64,000 bases of DNA, taken from Epinephelus fuscoguttatus (lineage: Eukaryota > Chordata > Actinopteri > Perciformes > Serranidae). A program made the position numbers and the translations under genes. The number at the start of each line of letters is the position of its first letter. The stretch's first letter is position 1. Shown piece after piece: positions 1 to 12,289 of the stretch. The DNA is taken from positions 22,840,428 through 22,904,427 of the forward strand of contig NC_064759.1 in the NCBI RefSeq assembly GCF_011397635.1, written 5' to 3'. The notes beneath the pieces are model-generated. The model was given only the letters and a program-made list of their open reading frames with translations, was not told the DNA's origin and did no database searches.

Positions 1-1365
1 GCGTATTTAGAGACGGAGTAACACATTACTTCTATTAAACTTTAATACGATTTGTTGACAATGAAAAATAACCAGCTTTGTCCTTAAGAAATTCAGAAAC
101 TTTTAATATGAATGATTATCTTCATGTGTCAACTTGGCATCAAACCCCGTCAACATTTTATTGTAGCCGTCGCAACATGTTGATGAAGAGTTAATTATTT
201 CAATATTGCAATAATGTGCGAGCCATTCTATTTCAACAAACAGTAAGTAATAACAAATGCAACTTTTTAAAGTAAGATATTTCTTTGAAGCTATTTTGAA
301 GTGCCATTGTTACCAAATACCATTAGGATGCTGTTTCTAATTTCCCAGAAATGAATTTGAATTACTGCTCCAAGAGGAGGGTCAATAAATTATACGAGCT
401 TCTCATAACCTTGAAGCAGTCATTTAAGTTTTTTAATTTATTCTGATCAAGGACTCAAAGTCAGAGGAGATGCTTTTAGCTTCTCCAACAAGAAAATTGG
501 ATGGACTGCCATAAGCGTGAAGAGAAAGTGGGAGAAATGCCAAATCAAATGTGCTATATGAAAACCTGCTGAAATTTGTATTCATTCTTTTTGCACATGT
601 GCTCTTAATTGGAAATTATAATTATTTCATCCTTTATCGTCTTCTTTTTTTATATAGTATCAGGGCCAGGCATAGGGGAAAAAAATCAAAGGAGGAAGAT
701 TTAAGAAATAAAGCCGAAATGTCAAGAACAGATTTGACATGTCAAACTTTATGTATAAATCAGAGGAGGATGTTTTTCTTTCCCTCTTTTGCTTTTTAAG
801 GATTAAATCAAAATGTCAAAAATGTAGTCATCTCCTCTGGTCCATCAAAGTGTGTTTTGTGCTATAACATACCCTCTCGGTATTGCACACAGGTGTAACT
901 ATTGATACTCTTGCTTCTGTCCATTACCAGCTATCTCAGTGTGCATGAACGTGGCCACCTTTTGCAAGTGTGTGTTGTTTCTCCTTTTGAACAGACACAA
1001 TTTTTGACACAGTCTCTTGAAGATCCTAATACTTATTGCTGCGTTTATATGCTAACAGAGAAATGATGAGAAATTCCAACAATTCATGAGGCATTTTGTA
1101 GAGACAGCCATGTGAAACAGTAGTTTGATGTAATTTTTAAAGTTAGATCTTAATCTTGAAATGTCAATTTTGTTAAAATGCAAATATATATATGTATTTT
1201 CCTTATGCCTGGCACTAATACTGAAAGTCCCACTTTTTTCCCTCGACATTTCAACTTTATTCTGCAAAATTAAAAATACATTCCTCCTCCGTTTTTTCCC
1301 TACTGTCTGGCCCTGATACTCTTCCACACTTTTAATCCATTGTGGTGCTTTCTCTTTATTTTAAG
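1..1365 (+). other. kif13a intron, AT-rich
   Basis: No coding exon was found before the acceptor at 1364-1365. Apart from the repeat copies at 656-1320 nothing is recognisable. The exon upstream of 1366 must lie outside the window or be undetected. Confidence 0.6.
656..1320. repeat. inverted and direct copies of an unnamed interspersed repeat in a kif13a intron
   Basis: A block starting AGTATCAGGGCCAGGCATAG at 656 on the + strand recurs on the - strand starting at 1320 and again at 1222 (AGTATTAGTGCCAGGCATAA). Each copy continues with a poly-A run, GGAGGA and GAAATGTC. The three copies diverge moderately. Together they look like remains of a DNA element with inverted ends, or of two adjacent insertions. 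The family was not recognised. Confidence 0.45.
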
Positions 1366-3411
1366 GAGCCGCCAGTCCCTGAAAGTTCGGGAACACAAAG
1401 TCCTGGGTCCATACGTGGATGGTCTGTCTCAGCTGGCTGTGACCAGCTTTGAGGTGTGTCTTTCATCTTTCTGTCATCTCACTGTCAAAAGAGGCGAAGC
1501 TAAATTCGCCCTGTATCAATAACTGCACGCCTCATATTTCATACATACATGGACAAGATTTATAGCATCCAGCAGAAATGCCTTTATATCATACCGGTTG
1601 TCAAGCCGCTGATTTATATTCGGAATAACCATTTACTTCACATCCTCCCAAGTGGAGAAACTGTAATGACACATATTCCTGATGTGGGATGTAGTCATGG
1701 GCTTTCTTGTAGTTTATATGCCAAGCCTTGGCAGGGCCTTCCTTAATTAAGTTTAAACATCTCCACCCTGTTCCTCTGTGCTCTGCTCTGCCTGATATTA
1801 GTGCAGCGGTTTTCCCACAGCCTTGGCCCACTGCCTGCTGTGACCCAGCTAAATCACATGGCACACAGCCACGTGTGAATACCGTCTGACTTTACTGCAA
1901 TCATTGTGATTCATGTGCAAGTTCTGCCTAGATCCAGTTAAGTGTGTTCAAACGTATTTTCTTTTATGACCGCACTCTTTATCTTTTCAGGACATTGAAG
2001 TGTTAATGTCAGAAGGGAACAAATCTCGCACAGTTGCAGCCACCAACATGAACGAGGAAAGCAGTCGATCGCACGGCGTCTTCAGTATAATTGTCACGCA
2101 AACGCTTTATGATCTACAGTCTGGGGTCAGCCTTTTTCTTGCTTTTACCACATTCACAATGAACTGTTCATTGAATTTACAGAAACTAATTTGTGTTTAT
2201 CCCACTTGTCTCATCGTGGGGTCTGACTGGCTGTTCGTGTTGTGGTGGGAAACAGAATTCAGGGGAGAAAGTGAGCAAGATGAGTCTGGTTGACCTGGCA
2301 GGAAGTGAGCGTGTGTCCAAGACCGGAGCTGCTGGAGAGAGACTCAAAGAGGGCAGCAATATTAACAAGTGGGTTTTTATCATAGTCCAATCAATCATTT
2401 GGAAGGTTAACACTGATAAAGCTGTAATTAATTTTGTGTGTGTGTGTGGTTGTAGGTCTCTCACCACGTTAGGCTGTGTGATTTCTGCTCTGGCTGATCA
2501 GTCTGCTGGAAAGGGGAAGGCCAAGTTTGTGCCATACAGAGACTCAGTCCTCACCTGGCTACTGAAGGTTTGACACACAAATTGCACATATCTATAACTA
2601 ACTTCTGTTTTGGTTGTTGTAATGTCCAAAAATTAGCACTTTGATAAATCTGTCCTTTGTTAAAATAGACTAGGGACTGTAGACTGACAGGAAACATCTA
2701 GCAGCTATGCTTCCTTGCAACGTGTTCTCTCGTCTTCAGGACAACCTTGGCGGCAACAGCAAGACAGCCATGATAGCCACAGTGAGTCCAGCAGCTGACA
2801 ACTACGAGGAGACCCTATCCACACTACGCTATGCCGACAGAGCCAAGAGGATCGTCAATCACGCCGTGGTGAACGAAGACCCCAACGCTCGGATCATCAG
2901 AGAGCTCAGGGAAGAGGTGGAGAAGCTCAAAGTTCAACTCTCTCAAGCCGAGGTGAGAGGAGGGACTGGGTGGACCGAAGAGACTCACAAATTACAGCTG
3001 AATTCTTGACAGATTTGTCATCAGTCATACAATGATCCAGATTGTACTGATGATGGATTTTTCCCATTACTCCCATCAGTCCATGAAGGCTCCTGAGCTG
3101 CAGGAGAAACTGCAGGAGTCTGAGAAACTCATAGAGGAGATGACTGTCACCTGGGAGGAGAAGCTAAGAAAGACAGAGGAGATTGCCACTGTATGCACAC
3201 CAGTCATAAATATACTCCAAAACCTCAATCAGCACATTCGTACACACAGTTACAGTGTTAGTATCTTTGTTTACAGGAGCGTCAGAAGCAGCTGGAGAGC
3301 ATGGGCATCTCTCTGGAAACATCAGGGATCAAAGTGGGTGAAGACAAATGTTTCCTGGTCAACCTGAATGCTGATCCTGCCCTCAATGAGCTACTGGTCT
3401 ACTACCTGAAG
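1366..3411 (+). other. kif13a: kif13a motor-domain C-terminal half, neck and first coiled coil (7 exons)
   Basis: These exons hold the second half of the kinesin motor. Switch I (SSRSH) is in the exon 1991-2125. Switch II (DLAGSE) is at 2292-2309. The microtubule-binding loop-12 region follows (GSNINKSLTTLG, split over the introns at 2369-2455), then [10 protein letters not shown] and [12 protein letters not shown]. Motor and neck end near [27 protein letters not shown] in exon 2740-2952. The exons at 3080-3411 continue as a charged coiled coil ([20 protein letters not shown]) that leads into the FHA region. All key ATPase motifs present here look intact. Confidence 0.93.
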
Positions 3412-6400
3412 GTAACACACTTTTTACAATGTGATAACACAAAACTGGCGAGGTCACTAGTCGCAGATACTACACAGGCCTCACTGCCATCGTCACCCTG
3501 CTGCTTTTTGAGTTTTGTGTTTAGTTTTAGTGCGTCATTGCTGCCTTATTTGTTGGATTGTTAGTCCCAGGTGCCCACACTGGAAAGTAACTAACAGTTA
3601 AATGCATTTATGAGGACTTTTTGTACACTTAGTAATTTATATGGTTCTATAAACATCTGAACCTGCATATGTCCCATTATTCCCCTTAAAGTCAAAGTGA
3701 AATGAAAGTTACTGAAACTTTAGCTTCTGTACTGTGACCTGTTTCCCACGGAAAGGGAATATTTGTGCTGTCTGCAGCTACAAGAGGCATTCAAATCATA
3801 ATTTGACATTTTTGATCTTATCGGATCATAAAGACGAGACAAAGACTGACTTGAAACAGCTCGGACTGCGATTTATAACCACTTAACACCAAGCGATTAA
3901 GATCACAGGTGTGCGCCACTGCTCCAGCAAAACTCCCATGATTTTATTACAACATCAGACATTTGCCCGCAGCTGTGAAACCACTCTAACAGTCATTTGG
4001 TATAAGGCTGGCATTAAGGAGCTCTAACGTACCCACACTCTTGCTCTTATTCCAAAGACTCTTAAAAGCAGTATTATACTTATGTTAAGTGACATTTTAC
4101 ACCACTGAATAAAATGGAAATTGTGTACTTTTGTGGGGTGAAGGCCATGGATGGATGAATGATGTTTTTCATGGCACATGCTGCAGCTCTTTGTCTACAG
4201 TGGGTGGAAAAGTCTCAAATCCAAAACACCTCATAATGGCTGAAGTTTGTACACAAGCCAGAAAGTTCTCTTAATAACTTTCATTTTAGGGATTAGTGGC
4301 TGCCAAATACTTATACCGTTATTCACTTACTGATTCCCTCCCTCTTATTACAGCTAATTGTTCACAAAACAAAAACATTACCTCAGTAATATTTAATGTA
4401 GACTGAGGCAGGGCCAGCCTTAGAATTTTCAGGGCCCTGAGCGGATTTAGTTTAGGGGCCCTCCATAAAGTAATGTCTTGCCATTTCACATGGCACTACT
4501 ACAGGGCTTTTAGCTGCACTGCCCCCAGGCACTGGAACTCCCTACCTCCACACATTCGACAGTCCAACAGCATAACATCCTTCAAATCCCTGCTCAAAAC
4601 CCACCTGTTCAAACATGCTCATACACTTTAACGCTGACTGTGCCCTCTGCCCAGTCTTATTGGTTTTATTGTAGCAACAATATGTGTTTTCCCCAGTTCA
4701 TCTCTCTTGCTCTGTATGTTGTTTTTAGCTCTGTAAGGTGACTGTGGGTGTTTTAAAGGCGCCTTTTAAAAAAAAATGTATTATTATTTTTATTATATTG
4801 CCCAGCTAATCAACAGTTTTGATTCAATGTCAATAGTCAGTATCAATCCATTGATTTCCATGCTGCATTTGTCAATAGCTGTAAGTTTTGTTGCTACTGG
4901 ACAGCATGAGTTTAATTTTGTGCACGTACATATGAACACATGTTCACATGCGACACGGTTGTCTTTTCCAAGCTGCAGTTTATTAACACCTCTGCCTCTT
5001 GGCATTTATCAAACATAATAAATAGTTGCACTTCACTCTCACTTTTATCAGTCACAGAATACAGCCTGGAAGTGACTGACAAGCGAGCAAGATACAGAGA
5101 TACACCGAGAGATTGTCAGCTTGGTTAGCAAGACAGACAGGCCAGAGAGAGATAAGCTGCAGGCTAACACATCGACTTAACCTCACTGTAATTTGATGAC
5201 ATCAAACTGACTGCTGTTCCTGCAGTTCACTCTTGTGGTGTTTTTTCACTTTTCATGACCAGAAGGAAAGTCTGTTTCATCCTGTCACTGAAGTTGTAAA
5301 CACTGACACCTGCTTTAATACGAGGGGGCTCTGTTTGTGGGACATTTCAAGCGCTCCTGGGGACCCTGTGCTCACCACAGGGCCCTAAACAGCTGCTTAG
5401 TTTGCTTCATGCATCGGGCCAGCTCTGGACTGAGGCCCCGAAACGCAGCACATATGGTGTAGTGATTCAGATGAAGCTGTTAGAGCAGAGACAAGTCCGG
5501 TAAAGGCAGCTCTGGACTCTGCGAAGCACTGAAGCGGAACAACCGACCAGCTAGTTGGACCTGTAAGAGCAGAGGCATGTGAGAAAGCAGCATGTGCAGC
5601 GTGCGGAACAACAGGCCTTTGTCTGTGTTCTGCAGGCCAGCCTGGCATATCAGTGTGGAATGACTATGGTAATGTGAAATGGGTTAGTTCGCTGCAGGGT
5701 AGGACATCCTCTGGAAGCTGGGATGTTTGTTTAACAACGCCCACTCCGCAATGAGAGAGACACAAGTTTTTTCACTTAGGCGTTTTTATGCTTCAGTTCT
5801 ATTCTTGAATTTGAAGTTTTATTTTTTTGACTCTTGTGCAGATTGGTTCAATAAACAACATTTTGTAGGTTACGACCAGGAAGTTGGAGCAAGTTGGTGA
5901 GTGTAATTATTTTCAGATCTGTGATTATAGTTTCCTTAATCTGTCCTCCACCTGTGTGTAGGAGCACACGCGTGTGGGCGCGGACACGTCTCAGGACATC
6001 CAGCTCTTTGGGATCGGCATCCAGCCGGAGCACTGCGTCCTGGAGCTGTGCCCGGATGGTGATGTCACCCTGATGCCCATAGGGAATGCCAGGTGAGCTA
6101 CTATACAAATACCTCCAACATACTCGCTATCTGTCTCTGTGTATCTCTCTGTTGTCTGTCTCCTTCATGGATGACTGGACCTCAGTGTTTCACATGACCT
6201 CACTGTACAGGAATCTATGATCTGAGCTCCCTGCTTTGATATCAGAGCCATGTCTCCCTCCCACTACAAAAGGATTGTTTCTTCTCAATTAGTTTTCCTT
6301 GTTTCAAAATGAAGATTATAATGCTGTCTGACATCTTCATTATATGAATTTAACACATTTTTTCACAGGACCTGTGTGAACGGAACAATGATCGATTCCT

Positions 6401-9400
6401 TGGTGCATCTGTGGCATGGAGATCGAATCTTATGGGGCAACAATCACTTCTTCAGGTATGAAACGTGTTGTAGTGTGGCCACATTCACGCACACACATGG
6501 AGAGTCATGAAAACTGATTGGGACTTCCTGTTGTGCAGGGTTAATCTGCCTAAACGAAAGCGGCGGGACCGTTTAAAGGAGCTGGAAAGAGCTTCGCCCA
6601 GAGAGAGCTTCATCGAGGCAGATGTGGAGACCGCCAGCGAGGCCTCGTCTGAGCAGGACTACAGCTATGAGTTCGCCCAGATGGAGGTCATAATGAAGAC
6701 TCTGGGGAACAATGGTATGATTAGGATAATCTGCCTTTTGCAATCTACATGATCCTTTAGGCTTTCAGGCCACAGCTGTATACAGTACGTATTCCACTTA
6801 GCTTTCTGAACACTGAGCCCGTTCCAGGTACTCAGACCAAACAATAACATTATATATGTATTACTGTAACACAATACTCTGCTCTGTGTTTTTTCTCTTA
6901 TCTGGAACATTGACAAGAGCATTTCTAGGGTTAACTACAACAATCAGCAGAGCTAAACAGTAGATTTATGTGTCCTTATGCGTGGTGATACAGTTGGCGG
7001 GTGTAATTTGGTAGAAAGAAATTGTTTCTACATGAAACTGCTCACAACAAGGTCAAGGATCTTGAGTAACTGGGTCATGGTTTATGGAAAGAGACATTTC
7101 AAATGTATTTTGGCATTTTGAGAACCACAAGCTGGGTTTCATTGTATTCGTGAGATGGCAGACATCTGTATGGCTAATATCTTTAACACTCACGCAAAAC
7201 AATCTAGATGTATAAATTGTCCCTTTAGCATTTGAGACAATAGAGTCACCAAGTATTTGACATTTGTGCTTGATAAAAGAACAAGATTCCTAAAAACTGA
7301 TCAAAGTTGTCGTCTTTTTTTCTGTCAATCTGTTTAATTTCTGGTTGTTTGACTAGATGTCTGTTTTAGCACTGTTCTTTTTTTCACATTATAGTAAGAA
7401 TTGTGGTGTTTCTCATGTGTGCAGACCCCATGCAGAATGTGGTCCAGGTGCTGGAGAAACAGTACCTGGAGGAGAAGAGGGCGGCTCTGGAGGAGCAGAG
7501 GGTGATGTACGAACGAGAGCTGGAGTCGCTACGGCAACAGCTGTCTCCGGAGAAAACACTGCAACACCACCGCAGCAGCAGCGAGCGCCTCACGTTCCCG
7601 ACGCACACACCACACGGCAAGCTGCGGCTGTGGACAGAGGAGCGGTCAGTGGAATGTACTCACACACCCTCTGATACACAAACGGTGCACTGCAGGGAGG
7701 TCTTCCTCAAGACTGAGAGATGAAGTCATATTCCTTGTTCACAGTATCCCCCTATTAGATGTTATATGAACATGTGGAAGCCAAACACAGTTTTTAAACC
7801 CTGGTGTCAGCGAAGTCTTAAAAATGTCTCACTGGAATTTTGTAGCTGTTGACTCAGTGTGAGTCATTGAGTTACTGTAGCTTTATCTGTGAGGCATGAA
7901 CCTGTGAAGTTCCTCCTCACATTAAAGGATGAAGATTTAGCTTTAAAAAATATAGACTCATACAGAAGTATCCCTCTCAGTCATCACTTATGACCCACTA
8001 GAAGTGTGTGGCAGTTTATTTATCTGCAGAGACTTGGTTCCTTGGCACAGCATGCAGGTGAGATCGGACTTTTTAAACAGTAGCGACCAGGTGCCAGACT
8101 GTAGCAGCAGGTGTCCCAGGGGAAGTTATGAAAATCACCGATACAGTGCCGAAAAAAGCAAACAAATTGGTGAAACACCGAGCAGACAAAGCTTATCTTA
8201 AAACCACAGTGAGTCTGGGGTTGGCTTTCACTTTCACGTTTGCTGATACAGTTTATAAATAGTAGCCGACAGCTCCTGCATAGTATACTGTACCTGTTAA
8301 GATGCTACCTGAAATTAAAGTTACTTGACATCTTCCTGTATTTGTCCTGAGATATAACACCCATTCCTACTGAAAGTATCATTTGAAAAATGCTGTAGTA
8401 AAGGGATGAACACTTCTACAACACCAAAACTCAGTGTATCAGCGTGTACCATGCTGGAATCAGCATCGTTATTGTGTAGTTTACTGAGAAAATCAAAGCC
8501 CCTCTGCACATCATTATACACATTCTTTTTTTTTTAAATCTGAGATGTAGGAATTAGTGACCCTTTTACTAAAACATAAACATCACATTCAGTCAATCAG
8601 TAACTTCCCTCTTACCTCTGTGTATGTTTTGCACTAGCAGTTCCTATAAATGAGGATTGTGTGTAGTTAAATCCACACAGAGGGTACGTAACAGGTGTCA
8701 GGTCTTCATCTTTGTGAATGAATGATCTCTGTGTTCTGTTGTCTGCGTGTGTGTCAGGGATGAGCTTTTTCGTCAGAGCCTGTCTCGTCTCAGAGAGCAG
8801 GTTGTGAAAGCCAACACCTTGGTGCGAGAAGCCAACTTTTTGGCGGAGGAGATGAACAAACTGACAGACTATCAGGTCACCCTTCAGATTCCTGCAGCCA
8901 ACCTCAGCGCCAACCGCAAGGTCAGGCCTCTGAACCCCCTGCAATCACACACCACCACATCGCCTCACTAAGTGTAAAAATATGCTGAAACATGAGAAGT
9001 GTCTAAATCTGTCTAAATCTAAATCTGTGTTTTTATACAGCGTGGAATGATAGTGAGCGAGCCGGCCATTCAGGTTCGGAGAAAAGGGAGGGGGACCCAG
9101 GTGTGGACCATTGAGAAGCTTGAAAACAAACTGGTGGATATGAGAGACCACTACAGGGACTGGAAGGAAGGCACAGAGGAGATGGTAAGAAAGAAGAGAA
9201 TCAGAGACAGGAAGAGATAAGCAAAAATAATAATTTCATTTTTCAAGTGTTCCTCTGTTTTATTTCAGTATAACAAGGCAAACAGTAAGCACTGTGACCC
9301 GTTCTATGAGGCGCAAGAAAACCACAACCTGATAGGAGTGGCCAACATTTTTCTAGAGTGCCTTTTTCATGATGTCAGACTGCAATATGCGGTCCCCATC

Positions 9401-12248
9401 ATCAGCCAGCAGGGAGAGGTAAAGGTTCTTATTACATCAGGTCCATATGAGAGGATAATGTGCACATGTATTTAAAATGTGGACATTTTGGGACATAATT
9501 ATTATATCCCTGCTCTGTGTGTACAGGTAGCAGGCAGGTTGCACATTGAGCTGATGAGAGTGAGTGGAGCCGTACCAGAGCGCCTGTCTGGGGGAGACGA
9601 CTCGTCGGAGAACTCCAGCGAGAGTAGCTGCTATGAGGTGATGGACACCAACGGGGAGATCGTCCACATGGCCAAGAGGCTCACCTGCAGGGTAAAGCCA
9701 TTTCAAAGTCATTCGATATCTATCTCTAAGACAAACTGATGGCTGTCCCAGTACGCCAATGCTCAGTAACTCACCTTCATCCCTTCTACTTGTCTCTTTG
9801 CTGCAGGTGCGGATAAGGGAGGCCACAGGTTTGCCGCTCAACCTGTCCAACTTTGTCTTCTGTCAGTACACCTTCTGGGAGCACGGAGAGCCCACTGTGG
9901 CTCCACCCATGGTCAGCCCAGACAGACCTTCCCCTCGAAGCCCAGATGCCCAGTTTACTGTCCAGTTTGATCACTGCAAGGTACTTGAAATGGAGCTGCC
10001 GGTTGTTTCTGCTTGACAGTATTAATGTCTTCCAGAATTTTAAATTCCTGGAATGTGTGTAAACTACAGCTCCACTACAAACCTCTTGTCTTTGTGCAGG
10101 ACTACGTTGTGCATGTGACAGATGAGTTTTTGGAGTTTATATCAGACGGAGCGTTGGCCATAGAAGTGTGGGGCCACCGCTGTGCTGGGAACGGACGTTC
10201 ACTCTGGGAGTTAGACGCACTGGAAGCCAAGACTCAGACGCTCCGAGATAGGTATCATTACATATGTTGCAATCAGACTTGTGCATACACACACACATAT
10301 TCACACAGTGACATTTCACAACTTCTCTTCATCTTGGCTGTTGTGTGTTTAAGGTGGAGTGAGGTGTCTCGCAGGATCGAGCTGGTGATCTCCATCCAGG
10401 AGCTGAACGAGCAGGGAGAGTACTCACCCGTGGAGCTGCATCCCGGAAAAGACGTCAGCACAGGAGGAGTTTTCCAACTCCGTCAGGTCAGAGAAGAATT
10501 ATGAGCATGTTTCCCTTTAGGTCAGACTGGCTGGCCTGCATCAAACACCTGCTGATCATAACTAATGATGTTATTATAAACAGCCGTGTGCATGTAGTAC
10601 TTTGAGCTTTGAGAATGCAGTTCTGGCAGCAGCACTCTGATGTTTTATTATGGGGATTTGTCCAAGCAGGGTCACTCCAGGAGGCTGCAGGTGTGTGTGA
10701 AGCCGGTCCAAAACTCAGGCACTCTGCCTCTGCTGGTGGAGGCTGTGCTGTCTGTCTCTATTGGCTGTGTGTCTGCTCGCTCCACCAAACTACAGAGACC
10801 ACTCGACAGCTACCAGGTCTGTGAAACACTATCACACATTCTTGCACAACATACTCACATGCAGCTTAGACTATGGATCTATTGTGTTGACAAAAATAGG
10901 ATTGATTCCGCATTTATGGGAACAGTATGCTTGTTTCCCGCCAGTGATAAACAATATTATGCTGATTTAGCCAGAGTATGTTTAGTCCGTCTGGTTGCGT
11001 GCTTTGACTGGTTCATCTGGGTAGCTGGCAGAGAGTCTAAAGAAGGCTAAGGAATGTACAAACTCATTAGTGCCCTGTTTGTTCTGTTAACATGCACTGA
11101 TGTGCCCTGATGTAGAAAGGAAGGGATAATTTGATGAGCTCCTTTTTTATTTTCCACATTCAGAATCATAGTTATGAGCTGATTATTGTTTTTAGAGACA
11201 TTCATTACTCAAAAGCATACAATATGGACGTAATACCCCTTTTCCACCAACATAGAGCAGGTTCTGTTCTGGTTCGTGCTACCTAATTCAACCACAAATT
11301 AATTGGTTCCCAGTTAGAACCAAAAATAGCAGGTTGATTACAATGATTTCTCGCAAAATTTGTGGAAAGCAAACTGATTTGCTAGATAGCACCAAGATTC
11401 CAAGAGTCTCAGATGGCACTTGTTCCAGAACCAGAGCTAATTTGGTGGAAAAGGGGTGTGAGATTCCTCTGAAGTTACATGAGCAGTGGATGGTAAGCTA
11501 TGAGTTGTCAGGGCCTTTTTATGGTTCCCCACGTTTGACTGAGTGTGTTCTCTCCTGCCAGAGAGAGGAGGAAGACGATATGGATAGTTATCAGGTACCC
11601 TTTCAGTCTCCTCCTGCTGCTGCTCCCCCTGTAGCTCACTCTGCAGCATGAAGGAAAACCAACCTCACCGTGTGTTTGCGACTAGGCCTGTTGCTGAGGG
11701 CATGTGAGGCAGGAGGCAGAGGGCTGCGCCAACTAAATGAGTGCTTTATTAAAAAGCAGCTGCACATGTGGATGATTTCTGACGCTGTAATTATCAATCA
11801 CACCAACCATTCTCTGGCAGCCCTCTATGCAAAGTACAGTTCCGCCCTGGGCCGAGCTCCCGGCCAGCAGTCCGTCTGCCAGGGATCCTGTCCCGCTCTC
11901 TCTTGCATTCCCCCCTCAGGTTGCTGCACACTAATGCTGCTGTTTGCTTGTTGCTACTGAAGAGCTGCAGGAATAATAATCCTCACTGAATCACTTTGGC
12001 ATTGCATGGCTGCATGGTTTACAGTAATTTGCATGGTGGAAGTGTGCTGACGTCAGAAGCGTAATAAAGTGGGCTTTGAGGTCTTGTTGGTTACTGTGGA
12101 CATTGTGATTCTCTCACAGAGCGATCGCCTGTACATCCAGGTAGGACTTTGGGTGGCTGTGGCTGCATGTGAGGACAATTTGGTGTGTGCATGTGTGGCG
12201 TGTGTGTGAATGCATGTGTGTGAGTTGCAGAGGTGTTACCAGGAGGTT

Positions 12249-12289
<41 letters not shown>

